Notes under the pieces: model-generated
Seen by the model: the letters and a program-made list of their open reading frames with translations, nothing else
The model's database searches: none
What the model was told of the DNA's origin: nothing
Shown: one piece after another, positions 43,480 to 54,654 of the stretch
Position numbering within the stretch: position 1 is the stretch's first letter
Layout of the letters: each line of letters starts with the position of its first letter
NCBI RefSeq assembly: GCF_026230105.1
Contig: NC_079480.1
Coordinates: 13,000,488-13,064,487, forward strand
DNA length: 64,000 bases
Direction of reading: 5' to 3'
Source of the DNA: Diorhabda sublineata
Taxonomy: Eukaryota > Arthropoda > Insecta > Coleoptera > Chrysomelidae
Program-made: the position numbers and the translations under genes

Positions 43480-43690
43480 GTAATATTGTATTTAGGTCCT
43501 AAAATTTCACATATTATTCCGAGTGGTACATTTCATGATGATCTTTCTGAGTTAGAGATGGACATTCTGCGATTATGTGTTTTATAGTCAAGTTGCAATT
43601 GCAGTTGCTATATTTTGGTTCAGGTTTAGCATCAAATAAGTAACTATGGGTCAGTCGCGTATGGCCTAGGCTCTAGGCAATAGACGGAGA
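43480..43690 (-). pseudogene. Jockey-like LINE C-terminal zinc-knuckle tail
   Basis: Minus strand, continuous: LGHTRLTHSYLFDAKPEPKY, SNCNCNLTIKHIIAECPSLT. This is RLGHTRLTHSYL...P-C--C---LT-KHI--ECP, the end of Jockey-like ORF2, with one knuckle Cys shifted. It is unusually well preserved over 40 residues. Confidence 0.75.
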
Positions 43691-43793
43691 TGTCTTGGAA
43701 GAACTTCATATTTGCGATTTTATTTTTACGTTTGTTTTTTAGTTTTTACAAGCGTTTGTCTACAAATTGTAACAATTTTTTGACAATAAAGCA

Positions 43794-43796
<3 letters not shown>

Positions 43797-43832
<36 letters not shown>
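43797..43832. repeat. (CT)n microsatellite, about 36 bp
   Basis: Pure TC dinucleotide run after AATAAAGCATTT, which looks like a polyadenylation-signal tail of a retroelement on the plus strand. On the minus strand it is read as Arg-Glu repeats in an open frame. Confidence 0.95.
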
Positions 43833-43836
<4 letters not shown>

Positions 43837-43849
43837 CACTGACGCGCTC

Positions 43850-44083
43850 ATTAAAATTTTTGCCCGCACTACTTATTTCATCCTCTATTTTAAGGTAGGC
43901 TGAAGTGAGTGTTGGTTTTACAGCTGTATTCTTATGTTTTCTTTTGATTATGGGTATATATTTTTCTACTTCACATGTTTTTATCGAAACATGACAGTGA
44001 TTATAAGCAATTCTCGACTTTATCGATGCTCTTTTAAGAACGCCGAGATGTTCAATTGCCCATGTAATGTCGTTCCATTTCAT
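43850..44083 (-). other. open frame of unknown identity upstream of a LINE tail
   Basis: From ATG 44,081-44,083 the frame reads MKWNDITWAIE, HLGVLKRASIKSRIAYN, then KYIPIIKRKHKNTAVKPTLT, SAYLKIEDEISSAGKN, before running into the (CT)n repeat. Composition is protein-like (mixed codons, no low complexity before the repeat), but I recognise no family. It may be retroelement 3' sequence. Confidence 0.3.
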
Positions 44084-44311
44084 AATAAAATGTAAAACGC
44101 CTACGACGATGTGTGCAACTAAAATAGACCCATTTATTTTGAAACATATAATTGAACCATTTATAATCCAGATTGAGAATTTGTGATTCTATTAAAAGAT
44201 ACAAGTTCCCTTTTTTTGATATAGATACATTCCATTTTCAAAGGGCGTGCCTTTAATTCGTGTTTATATTGTACGAAACGCCTCTAAATATCAAATTTAA
44301 TAAATTAATAC

Positions 44312-45065
44312 GAGGGTGGTTTGACGAAAAAGGAAATTTTAAAAGGTTAAAGTCTCTGTTCAGCTTCCTCCGTGTTCATATTATTTCTCATAAACCCAAT
44401 TACGTGGATGGTTCCAAAAGTCCCTAGACCAACAAAGAAAACACACAAATATTTTTATTTTTCAACGTAATCTCCTTTTAGATCCATACACTTTTCCTAG
44501 TCATGTTTAATAAGTTCGATACCCTTTTTATAATAATAATCGTCAAGTTCCTCAAAATAACAATTAACCGCCGACATCACCTCTTCTTTGTTGGAAAATC
44601 TTTGACAAGCAAATCATATTTTCAAGTTTGGGAACAGAAAATGATCCGAGGAGGTAGCAATTCAGACTTTAATTCACTAATTTTGGCAATCACGGATGTG
44701 TGAACTGTAACTGACGCCATGACTTTTATTGCAGATCCAACGGTCTTTGCCTGCTTTGGAGCTAGTTCTCCTTTTTCAGTTCATTGCTTTGATTGTTACT
44801 TTGTTTTCCAAAAACTCGATGGAAACATCTTCAAGATGATGTTTTTATTCCATTGTGAGCAAACTTGGCACCCATCTTGCGCACAGCTTTCTCATGACCA
44901 AATTTCCAGTAAATATGCGATGTAGCGAACTTTTTGAAATGCTTACTTTGTCTGCTAGCTCGCGCACTTCCAGTCGACGATCATCTAGTACCACTGGGAT
45001 GCTGGTCTTCGCAGATCGTACGGACTCTTTAAAACTCCGCTACCCAATAACGAAAAAGTAATCTC
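44312..45065 (-). mobile_element. mariner element, decayed but with most domains
   Basis: Minus strand: VLDDRRLEVRELADKVSISK, SSLHRIFTGNLVMRKLCARW, VPSLLTME-KHHLEDVSIEF (about 45,010-44,840), then ELAPKQAKTVGSAIKVMASV, HTSVIAKISELKSELLPP, VKDFPTKKR and IELIKHD-EKCMDLKGDYVE (about 44,530-44,465). A terminal-repeat-like ACGAGGGTGGTTTGACG lies at 44,312. Helix-turn-helix, CARWVP and the C-terminal KGDYVEK are clear. The first catalytic GDE block and PDLAPSD are deleted or garbled. Confidence 0.78.
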
Positions 45066-45650
45066 AACCAGAGTAGAATGTAGAATTTAGCTCTTATATT
45101 GTTTGGGCTAAGGACATTCAAATACAAGTATTGATTCACATAACGATGACCAATTTATTAATGGCTATCCAACAAATACTAAAGAACGTGGAGTCTTCAA
45201 ACTTGAAACATACTGTATAAATTGTGTACTTTCTAATACAGTAGTTTTTTCAAGCAACTACCATCATCTTTAGATCAGGCCAGGTACTTCTGGATCCATC
45301 ATCGTTATATGATTTCCGATGATATTTTTTAAAACTGCTTCAGAGAATTTCCACTAAAGCCTTTCCACATTATTCATAGAGGTCTCAAATTTAGTTTCAT
45401 TAATTGACGTATTTGAGGCTTTCAGTTTTTCAATACTTGAACTAGGAAATTTATGTGAAGAAAACTGAAAACATTGACCATTTAACAAATTGCTATGTAA
45501 ATGTAAATATGGAAATATAGCTTATAACATAAAGTTAGCAAAATTTTAAATATCCATTCGTGATTGTGACAAAATTTTATGAGATAAGTGAAGGAATTCA
45601 GTAATTTTTCTAGGGTTATTGGTGACATCTCAGTTGTTCACAATTTATGA

Positions 45651-46020
45651 TACGAGGATGTATTGATATCTAGTTAGTTTAGACCAGTTCCATGCGACAC
45701 CTGACAATCGCGGAATAAGGCTAAATAGACAATAAATTTTCACTTCATGCTTCGCTTTCAAAGTCTACTGTACACAAATGTGGATTCACAGATATTGAGC
45801 ACCCACCATATAACCATTATCTAACCCCATCCGAATAATCTTTGCTCTCTAAGCTGGAAGTCGAATTAAATTCAACAACGACGATAAAATTAAACAGTCG
45901 ATGTACGAACATTTTCAAGACTTTTTGAAAAGTGTGAGGACATTATAGAAGAATATAACGAAAATAATTAGTTTTTTTTCTATTTATGACCTTAATATCT
46001 ATCATACAGTTGAATGTCTT
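45651..46020 (+). pseudogene. mariner remnant: 5' end fused to C-terminal coding
   Basis: TACGAGGATGTATTGATATC (45,651) resembles the start of Mos1-like mariners, and a transposase C-terminal block follows from 45,770: FTDIEHPPYNHYLTPSE (from HPPYSPDLAPSD, third Asp changed), then EKCEDIIEEYNENN. Most of the transposase between them is gone. Confidence 0.6.
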
Positions 46021-46049
46021 TTAGATATGTGATTAAGTTTGTGGTATTA

Positions 46050-47520
46050 CAATTTTTGTACTTTTGACTGTTCAACACTTCAAGTTTTTCATATTTAGTT
46101 TCTCGTTACAAGTTTCACATATTGGTGTGTTTTCTCGACTAAATAAATATGAGTATGTCACTTTAGTGTGCTCTAGCCTTAGACGATACTAAAACTGTTT
46201 TTCCATGATTGGACGGATAGTTTTATAGATTTCAATATCGACTGCGATCTGTTCCACTAACTTTGCCACTTGCATTGAACTTTTGTTTTGATTTTCCCTT
46301 TATAGTCGTTTGCTATCACTTCGCGTACAATTGCTGCTTCGTTGTTATCTTCTGCTTCTTTGATACATTATCTGCTTTTTCGTTTCCTGGGGTGCCTGTG
46401 TGTGATGGGACCCGAATAATTGATACGTTTGCCTTGGATTGGTGGATAAAGTGTAATTGGGTCTTAATACCTATTGGGTAGCCTTGCAGAGGAGCTATTC
46501 CTATATCAGGGCCTACTAAAACAATCAAACTACATTCCTCACAAAAATCCTCCTTATCCTTACGAAACTTAATCAACGAATCTCTCTCTCTCATCTATTA
46601 GGTGTTTGGAAAAAAGTTGTTGATTAGTTTGTATTGAGCTAAAGGAGTCTGTAATTTGTATTGATTTCTTCTAGCGATTATTAGTACCTGTAATATGTAG
46701 CTAAGTTTAAATGTGTGTATTTCGTTCTTTACTACTACTGCAGTTCCAAGGCCATTAGGTGTTTTGGATGCGTCGGTGTACAAAAAATGAAGCTTACTTC
46801 CGTAAGAGTACGGACGTTGATGGTGGGAATAGGGATTGTCCAAGAAGGACGAGGGATATTTATGTTGATTGGAAAGAAATCTTGTAATTCAAGTGCTTGG
46901 GTGCTTATATATTGGCGAATTCTTTCATAGAACGGATTAGTTGTATGTTTTCGAATAGGTGCTTAAAGCTTCTCCTTCTTCCTTCTTGTATGATAGGTTT
47001 AAAACCTGTTTCTTCTTCAGTTTCAGCATCCTGGATCCAGGTTGTCACACTATCCCTTTCTCGGTCGACTAATACTTCTTCTGCCTATTGGGGATTTACC
47101 CCTTGCGATACGCACTAGTCTTTCTGCTAATGTGACTATTCCATTCTTGTTTTCGTTTTAGTATTCAGTCAATTACATTTTCTACCTTGCCCGTATTTCT
47201 TATGTTTTCACTTCTTTCTCTGCCTAAAAGTGTTTTCCCTGTTATTTCATGAGTACTTTCATTTCCGTTGTGTCTAGTAGTCTTCAGAGCTTCAGGTGCT
47301 TTTGCTGACTCTTTTTTGTGGTATATTAGATGTTTATGGTTGTCTTTTCCTTTAAATAATTCTGTCAGATATCTTTCCCATTCTTCTTGGGGTATTTTGT
47401 TAGTTTCTTCAAATTTGGTTAATTCTTTTCCCCTGTGTCCGCAGGAAACGCCATATTTGTGTCTGAGCACAGACACAAGACAGATTGATTGTTTGTCTAG
47501 TTATTTTTTCTAATTCACGT
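46050..47520 (-). pseudogene. Jockey-like LINE: reverse transcriptase to RNase H and tail
   Basis: Minus strand, N to C: linker-type KIPQEEWERYLTELFKGKDN (about 47,380); RSFKHLFENIQLIRSMKEF (about 46,960); RNase H start KLHFLYTDASKTPNGLGTAV with VVKNEIHTFKL (46,790-46,700), keeping the Asp of YTDAS; RNase H end IIRVPSHTGTPGNEKADNVS (about 46,400); and the tail YRLRLEHTKVTYSYLFSREN, TPICETCNEKLNMKNL (46,190-46,085). The palm motif of the reverse transcriptase is deleted. A short foreign repeat interrupts RNase H at 46,482-46,597. Confidence 0.8.
46482..46597. repeat. 110-bp dispersed repeat inserted in a LINE RNase H domain (copy 1)
   Basis: The tract CCTTGCAGAGGAGCTATTCC, TATATCAGGGCCTACT, ATTCCTCACAAAAATCCTCC, ATCAACGAATCTCTC recurs in the same orientation at 61,963-62,075. 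It separates RNase H motifs that are contiguous in the family. Confidence 0.65.
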
Positions 47521-47529
47521 CTTGGTGAA

Positions 47530-47730
47530 GGATTTTCCCTAGTATCACCCACGTCTGCAGAGTCCTAACGTCCATTATCTTGAGTTGGGTGTATCTTTCG
47601 ATATATAGTGTTTAATGCGATCTGTTTTAATTTTTTTATTTACAGGGTTATTTTTATTTGATAGGACTGAAGTTACATAGTTCGTACTTAGTTCGATTCT
47701 TCGGAGTCGGAGGAAAATTGATTCGGTAAT
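47530..47730. other. no gene seen
   Basis: Possible upstream LINE sequence too decayed to identify. Confidence 0.3.
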
Positions 47731-47736
47731 TATTTA

Positions 47737-48168
47737 GAATTGGGGCTCCACCCTAAACTTACTCCAAAAATTTTTTCGTGCATATAGGGTTGTTTTTTAG
47801 TGCTCCGAAAGTACTTTAAGGGTGGAGGAGACACATATTTTCCATTATAACTGTCACGTCCTTGATACCTATAATATTGAATAAAAGAAATACTTACATG
47901 TTTCACGATGAGCTTTCAACGATTGACTTTACCTAACATAACCTAACCTAACCTTAACTTAATCTAACCTAACTTAAGTTCATGTGCTATTGCTCTACGT
48001 ATTCCGAAATGATTGGATAATTATTGACATTCAATATGCATAAGATAATTACTGTTATGATGAAAAAAATGTGTCTCCTCCACCCTTAAAGTACTTTCGG
48101 AGCACTAAAAAACAACCCTATATGCGCAAAAAAATTCTTGGAGTATGTTTGGGGTGGAGCCCCAATTC
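47737..48168. mobile_element. 432-bp MITE with about 118-bp terminal inverted repeats, TA duplication
   Basis: The ends start GAATTGGGGCTCCACCC and are flanked by TA (47,735-47,736 and 48,169-48,170). The inverted arms run about 118 bases and include the identical tracts CATATAGGGTTGTTTTTTAG, TGCTCCGAAAGTACTTTAAG and GGTGGAGGAGACACAT. By eye the arms differ at roughly 7-10 positions, far fewer than other elements here, so the copy looks young. TA duplication suggests the Tc1/mariner superfamily. The loop holds a degenerate CCTAA tract (about 47,930-47,975). No coding. Confidence 0.85.
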
Positions 48169-48179
48169 TACTTTTTAGA

Positions 48180-49790
48180 AATGAATTTATTAATAAAATT
48201 TTCGGAATTAAGTGTCAATTTGGTCAGAGGAGAAAATAAGATACGGAAAATAATGAACGTATTTAATCGGCTATCAAAGTAAACAAACATTTTATTGAAT
48301 CGCTTATATCATACGTCAATTTTCTCGTAATGTAATTATTAGTATTAAAATGTTGTAATAAAATAATATACATATTTTATTATGTTTATTTTCATAACGA
48401 CACTGTGAACTATTACAATGAAAAATTCCTCTTAAATCACTTGAGTATAAACTGCGTAAAACGAAGTCACGGTTAAATATTAAGCAATAGCAATTAGAAA
48501 AACAGACCGTGTTTATTTTTATAATAACACAATTTCAAAACCTTAGTACGGCTTGAATTATATTCAGAGGAATAATAATACTTTGTAATCCATTTTTTAG
48601 TCGTTTAATAAAAAGCAATGCCGTTCACTGTAGTAAATAGTTATTTAATTTCTTTTTTTCCGGACCCTTTTAAACGTTTATGTTACTAAATATCGATATT
48701 TGATACAACAAAATCATTGGAGGAAGACTGGTCGTCTCAGACTCCAATTATGGCAAACAACATCCAACAGTTCGTAATTGCATCACTTTATTTAAGCAAA
48801 GTCCTAAACCTTTGGTTCCTAAACTTTTTTGTTTCATAGACTCAAATTTTTGCTGAAATCGGCAGCTTCATTATTATCAATTTCCAAATCTTGGAAATCT
48901 ATCTATCTATCTATGGAAACTTTCGTTGTGGCTAAGTTTCAACGACGGATTGACAGTTTTCTAAAAAATTGATTGCTTCATCACCATAATTAGAAGCGAG
49001 TTGATCAGCACACTGTGTGTCAAATTCCACATTTTGACCAAGATGAATGTTTCAAATAATTGTAAACAACTCAAGTAGCACTCGTATGACAACAAGTTCT
49101 GATTACTTTTACCATTAAAATTGTCATACTTTATTGTGGCAATGTCACATTTGACGTATTAACATCAGTGTTGCCATAGCTTAAAACTTAAATAGCAACC
49201 CTCGTAGGTAAGAATGCGAAGAATGAAAAAATTGTTGGCAATACACTTCCCGAAGATGCAAATATCTACGATTTAAATCGACATCGAGGACTAATTGGGT
49301 AACACGTTTTTAATTAAAGTTGTGTAGCCGATACAATTTTTTTCCAATTTAAATAACAAGATTGTTTATCTTTCCTTGTTTGGCGTTTCGCGCAGAGTAG
49401 AAAACGGTAGGTGTTTTCTCCCATTTCATCAGATAGTTGTTAATGATTTAGAATCATTGTTATTTCACCCAATAATTAATTTTATATTCAACGTGGGATA
49501 TTTATTTTTCACCCTAATTCTTACCGTTTCCTCAAAATTCACAACAAACACTTGTTATTAATATTTTTTCACCCCCATCTCGGAGATGATTCCAAAAATT
49601 CTTGACACATTTCGTTTGAACATTTCAAAGAAACTACTATTGAAGTATGAGAATGTAATTGGGTAAGTAAATGAGTTAATTATTGAGTGAGCTCAAAAAT
49701 AAATTGGTTTTATATATTTTTTAACACACTATAATGTTTTTCTCATTTATTTGAACTGCTTCTAAACGGTGGGGTGGATTTATATACACG
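48180..49790. other. no gene seen
   Basis: AT-rich. A TCTA tetranucleotide run lies at about 48,898-48,914. TTTGGTTCCTAAACTTTTTT near 48,812 resembles hAT-type ends but has no partner. Confidence 0.4.
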
Positions 49791-49833
49791 GTGTATCTTT
49801 TTAAACTAACACGCGCGGAAAACTCTGTACAAC

Positions 49834-50400
49834 ATGAAGGCACTTCTGGGAAACCGCAACCTCAACCTGGAACTCCGGACCAGAATGCTTCGCTGTTACA
49901 TCTCTCATGTTCTTCTGTACGTTAGTTGGACTATGGATCTCAACCTGGAACTCCGGACCAGAATGCTTCGCTGTTACATCTTTCGTGTTCTTCTGTACAA
50001 GAGTTGGAACATGGATGCGGCCACGGAGAAGAAACTGCGTGCGAAATGTACGCCTACAGGCGAATGCTGCGGATATCTTGGACGGAACATAAGACAAACA
50101 TAGAGATCCTTCAGCAAATGGGTAACTTCTCACGACAATCAAGGAGAGTAAGTTGCTGTACCTAGGACATATAATAAGAGAGATTCTCCGCCTGATAATA
50201 GAAGGGAAGATCGAAGGAAAACGGTCGGTCGACCGTAGAGAAAATTCATGGCTGAAAGACTTGCGCAGATAGAAGTCTACAGATATTTTCAGAGCTGCAG
50301 TTTCTCGCGCGACAACAGCCATTTGGATCGCCAACTCCCGTAGGGAGACGGTGTCATAAGAAGAATCTAACACTAAATATTCTAAACTAAGCCTTGTGCA
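49834..50400 (+). pseudogene. RTE-like LINE reverse transcriptase C-terminus with internal duplication
   Basis: KALLGNRNLNLELRTRMLRC opens a frame of 89 residues in which LNLELRTRMLRCYI--VLLY--W-MD occurs twice in tandem. Other frames continue: EMYAYRRMLRISWTEHKTNI, EILQQMGN, KLLYLGHIIRE, LIIEGKIEGKRSVDRRENSW, LKDLRR, then STDIFRAAVSRATTAIWIAN. This is the complete order of the LINE C-terminus (LRCYVFSVLLYG-E-WT, RRMLRI-WT--VTN-E-L-RM, LGHI-R, IIQGKI-GKRS-GRR--SWL--LR-W). The same family lies at 25,020-25,340. Confidence 0.82.
49861..50016 (+). repeat. 78-bp tandem duplication (26 codons, in frame)
   Basis: Unit 1 is 49,861-49,938 and unit 2 is 49,939-50,016, both starting CTCAACCTGGAACTCCGGAC. 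They differ at only about eight positions and keep the reading frame. Confidence 0.88.
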
Positions 50401-50479
50401 GACCGGATGCGTATGCATGACTACGACGCAATTACGTCGTCTTGGTTCCAAAAATGCATTTATATAGGTGATGATTACT

Positions 50480-50970
50480 TAAAGATAAATTGAGACGTAG
50501 GTTTCTTGTACGATATATCATCATCTATTTATTCATTTCAATGGTATACAGGATCTATTCTGAAAGTATTAGGACTCATTTTTTTAATAAATATCTGGCA
50601 GGGTCAAGAGGATCCTGGCAGATCGCTTTCCGGTTGGCCTTTTGTAGCTCTGACAACTTTCGCGGTACAAACTTTGCGTACAGTTTTCTGTCACGACAGC
50701 AAAAAGACTCAACTTATAAGGAATCATTCTGAGACATCTTACGATAATTGCTCCGTTGGTCTTGCTGTTGAAAAGGCGTCCAGAGTGATTATCGTCTATC
50801 AGTCTTTCCCTATTTTCTGCGAACAGCTTGTACCACTCAAAAACACCTGATCTAGCTAAGGTAGCATTATCGTAGGCTTCCTTAATCATGTCTTGAGTCT
50901 CTTTGCCCGTTTTACCAAACTTTATTCAAAATTTACGTATAGCTGCTTCAGTAAACGCTCCATGACTTGG
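50480..50970 (-). pseudogene. mariner-family transposase N-terminal remnant
   Basis: Minus strand: IKFGKTGKETQDMIKEAYDN, ATLARSGVFEWYKLFAENRE, RLIDDNHSGRLFN. This is the first helix-turn-helix (F--GK---ET---I--AYGD--LSR--VFEWHK-F--GRE---DD--SGRP). 101 residues are open (50,584-50,889), but after SGR the sequence stops matching, so the rest is deleted. Confidence 0.75.
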
Positions 50971-50979
50971 GGTTTCGAC

Positions 50980-52300
50980 AGGAGTTTATAATAAGAGCGA
51001 TATGCTCTCTTTAACAGCCGATTGTTACAATTTTTGGAATGCTAGTTCATGTAGGAATCTCAAGACAACCCGTTTATTGTCGAATTTCACAACAATGTCC
51101 TGGGGTCAAAAAGAAAGCGTAACATCGTTATGTCTCCGTTCAAAAACAAACTGTTTGAAAGCTACAATTATAAAATCATTATTACACAAATAATAATCAC
51201 CCTAGATTTAAAAAACAAACGGATTTATGCTCTAGTTCTAAGCAAAACATTTAGCGGCCCGATATCCGAATTCGTTATTTGTACGTTTTGGAGATGATTC
51301 GTGTTGAATATTTCGTGTCGTGACTAATATATTCCAATTAAAATTCAAAGTTCATAAAACAAAGGAAGGTATTTGAAACTGTACAGTTTGTCCCACTTAA
51401 ATTTGGAACATGGTAATATACATACATACACAAACGTGCATATTTTTTAAAACGGTACTTTTTTCATGCAGTTTTACGAGGAGCTTTGATAAAATTAGAG
51501 ACCAGAAAATAGAAAAAAATAAAGTAATGAGAAAATTATGTATATGCATCTGAAAAAACACGGTTTTTCGCCTACTATTCGTTTTCCATTCTTGGAATTT
51601 CTCAATATTGTTAATCCTTCTTCAAATGATTAAATTTTTCTGTTCCTTGCCTGGCAATTTTTTTATCTCTTTCCTCTCCCCTTGAACTAATTTTTCATTG
51701 CTTGTTCAAATATTCTATTCTTAGCTCTGTTGTTCTGGAACAAATTTAAACAACTTGGAACAAGGATGGCCCTTGACATTTTTCTGTTTCTTGCCTACCA
51801 AGTTTTCTTATTTCATTTGTTTCACCTCGGAAGTCTTTTTTCATTGCTCGATTAATTATTTTATTGAATAAATATGTTTACAGCGACTGCTGTAAAATCA
51901 ATCAGTTGGTGCGTGTCAGATGAGATGGAATTAGGTATGGAAAGAACTGAAGCCGCTATCGTACTCTTAAAACATTTTGCCCTGTGACCTTGATCTCATT
52001 GGCAATATTGAAGTTTCGTAACACATTACAAACACCTTGCGCCTACCACATCGTTTAGTAGAATAGGGTGACAGTAGCAAGGGATTACTTTGAAGGTCTC
52101 TAAGCCTGGGATCCTCTTGTCAACTTTATGTGTACTTTGCAGTCATTCCTTTGGCGTTTTATGATATTTCAGTGCTGTGTATGTCCATTTTCCAACTGGA
52201 CTGTTATCTTCAAGAACAAAAATAATTACTGTGACTTTCGCTCTAAGATATTGAATCTATTAGAGACGAATCTTTTTTTTTTAAATTTCTGCTTTTTTAC
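50980..52300. other. no gene seen
   Basis: AT-rich with T-rich stretches (51,560-51,850); no recognised domain. Confidence 0.4.
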
Positions 52301-52309
52301 TAGAGTGGT

Positions 52310-52440
52310 CCAAATATAAACGGAATTTTACTGCAAAGATTTTTATTGATAAGTTACAGAACTGAAATTTTTTACAGTTTTTCTACATAGTTTTCGTCAA
52401 ATTCTACGCACTTCTTAGGATAGAAGATGGCGAAGGTGTA
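52310..52440 (-). pseudogene. mariner 3' end: last transposase residues and terminal repeat
   Basis: Minus strand: YPKKCVEFDENYVEKL then stop, matching the C-terminal W-KCV---G-YVEKL. About 80 bases later the tract AATTCCGTTTATATTTGGAC, CACTCTA reads as a terminal repeat. Confidence 0.6.
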
Positions 52441-52444
52441 GCAC

Positions 52445-52845
52445 AATAATCAAAGTTCGCTTAAATACGTGGAAAACAAATTTAAGTGAATACAAAGTGT
52501 AAAATGAAACTCAATCGATGTCCCCCGCACATACTTAACCTCTAAAAACAGTATAGCTTCGGATTCATTCGGATCGACAATGTATAAATAGGTGTTATGA
52601 TACAGTGCGAAAGGTAGAGGAAAGTAGGTATGTCGGTTGTTCCAGATACGTGCTACAAGGTATATTAGAGAAGATTGCGTTAACTCTTGCATTAAGAGAG
52701 TTTAGAATGTTGTATATAAAAGACAATGTGAAATTCCAAATAAGGCAACTTAAAATTCTCTGGATCAGGTGTCGGTCAGTCGGGTGACGAAGAAATATTG
52801 TTTCAATAAGGGAGTTGTATGTATGTATGTATGTAGATATTGGAG
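52445..52845. other. no recognised gene; (ATGT)n near 52,818
   Basis: Overlapping frames of 60-90 residues on both strands show no domain. A short TGTATGTATGTATGTATG run is present. Confidence 0.4.
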
Positions 52846-52849
52846 TATC

Positions 52850-53330
52850 ATTTACACTGCGACCCAAAGGATCCTTTGTGTCCCTCTTTCTTGCTGCGAT
52901 ACTAGGGAACCCAGCTGATCTGTTAATCTGACTCCTTTTAGAAAGTCCAGAATTTCACATGGCTCTAGCAGAGTTCTTCGTCTTCTATTTCATACGCTCC
53001 CAGGTATAGTGCTCTGGAGTTCCGAAGAGGTTTCGTCCTCTGTGCAACAAAAGCTGCACGCCGCATTATGTGCTAAGTCTAGCGTCTTAAGGTGTTTGTT
53101 GAGGCGTCAGCAGATCTCCCCGGGATATTCTTTGCCTGTCTCAGTCTCTGTAGGTTGTTCCAATATTTCGTTTTCCTCATATCTACCTTCTTTTCCAATA
53201 CTTCTTCTATTGATCAAACTTCGGGTCCCATGAAAGGGCTTGTCTGTTACCTCTTTAACGAGCTTATCAGCTATTTCATTTCCCTTCACTCCGGTGTGTC
53301 CTGGAATCCTTTGTAGGGAGGTATGAGGTG
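52850..53330 (-). pseudogene. Jockey-like LINE RNase H end and C-terminus
   Basis: Minus strand: LQRIPGHTGVKGNEIADKLV, KEVTDKPF (end of RNase H, W-PGH-G--GNE-AD), then LAHNAACSFCCTEDETSSEL (Cys knuckle), then ILDFLKGVRLTDQLG. The GGATCCTTTGGGTCGCAGTG 3' UTR tract is shared with the LINE tails at 7979-8110 and 9060-9190. Confidence 0.78.
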
Positions 53331-53339
53331 TATGAAATG

Positions 53340-54480
53340 TATCTGTACAATGTATTTGTAAAAACGAATAAGATTTTTGGAATCCGATTCATCTAGAACC
53401 ACATGTAGACCATCTTAAACTTTTCTATTTAAATTACTGACTTTTTTCATATTTGAATAAGATCAAAACTGATTTGAGGTTATGAATATTAAGTTCTGTG
53501 CTCTATTAAATTTTCTACTTTCAGATTGGTTAATTCTAGTGAATAATAATCAAAATATTCCGGATTGAAAGGAAAGAATATTTAATAAATTCACACACTC
53601 GTATCTATTCACGATTGTCTACAAACACATCCGACATTTGGGCAACAAAGAATTTCATATAATAACACCTACGTTTCAAAGGAAGCACTTTTTATTAAAA
53701 TTACAACCTATTATAACCAATATACACATTATAAAATGACCTAAGACGAAGTTCAAGATAAATGAAGTGAAATTAATGAAGTGGGACGATCACATTTTAA
53801 CGTACAATTCGTGAATAGAATTATGAAAAAGATTGGGTAGAAATATTTTGACGAAATCTTAACTCATTTGATCTCGAGAGATTACGAGGGTCGTTTGAAT
53901 GTTTCCAAGCCTAACCTAAAGATTCTCACTCGGGATTTTCACCGAAATTGCACCCATTTTATAGATTCAGTTTCTGTTCGATTTTTCTGGAAATAAAACA
54001 AACTGAGTATCGAACTGTGTTTGTTTTGGAAAGGCAATACTCCAGCGTATAAAAAAGGGAAGTTAGACACTGTGTTGGAAGACTTTGCACCATCATTTAT
54101 CATCGTAAAATGTTAGTTACTTGAATTCTACGACAACTAGCGATATTAAGGGAAAAGTTCAACAAATGGTACTTGACGACCGTTGGATTGAGGTTATGCC
54201 CACTCTAGAATCCTGTAAAGCTCTTCCTGGAGGTTCTTGATAGGAGTCTCTGCGATTAAAGGCGGCAGGAGTGTTAGTTATCCACAATTTCGATGTATTC
54301 AGACTGAGAGTTTTCATATGTGAAAATTACTATGCCTCAATTTAAACACAATTAAACGTAACTTGTTAAGACTATTCTCTAATTCTAATAAGAGTCACTT
54401 CCTCTTAATTCTCTCTTTGGTTATTGACGACGCCGTACGTTATGATGAACAGTAGGTTGGAAAGCATTAGTTGTAAAATT
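53340..54480. other. no confident gene; possible mariner end near 53,882
   Basis: TTACGAGGGTCGTTTGAATG resembles a mariner terminal repeat, and about 150 bases on FWKGNTPAYKKGKLDTVLED is faintly like the HQDNAPAH region. This is too weak to call. Confidence 0.3.
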
Positions 54481-54499
54481 CGTCAATTGTTAAGACATT

Positions 54500-54650
54500 A
54501 TTTAAAATAAAAGTTGAAGGGGAAGACACAGTTGATGTTCGAAGGACGCAGCGTTGGTTTAGTCGTTTTAATGGGGGAGATTTGACGCTTGAGGTCGTCC
54601 CCCTTCGTGGAATATTGAGATTATAAGGGAAACAGTAGAAAACCAAGAAC
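54500..54650 (+). pseudogene. mariner transposase N-terminal fragment
   Basis: KVEGEDTVDVRRTQRWFSRF, NGGDLTLEVVPLRG: the Q-WF-RF--GDF-LED-PRSG block after the first helix-turn-helix, with SGRP lost. It is in the same orientation as the C-terminal mariner fragment at 55,640-55,990. The two could be halves of one element separated by later insertions. Confidence 0.6.
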
Positions 54651-54654
54651 TACT

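Noticed and set aside
43760..43835. Arg-Glu repeat protein segment
   Set aside because: Produced by reading through a (CT)n microsatellite.
49801..50451. Longest open frame in the window, 216 residues on the minus strand
   Set aside because: It is antisense to a clearly recognisable LINE reverse transcriptase tail on the plus strand. Its own repeat (AKHSGPEFQVE twice) is just the antisense of the 78-bp duplication.
53009..53316. Two overlapping 74-residue plus-strand frames
   Set aside because: Antisense of the LINE RNase H tail, which has GNEIADKL and Cys-knuckle motifs.
53880..54190. Possible additional mariner (end-like TTACGAGGGTCG plus NTPAYKKGKL)
   Set aside because: Only one end-like tract and a faint, short protein similarity; below the level needed to call.
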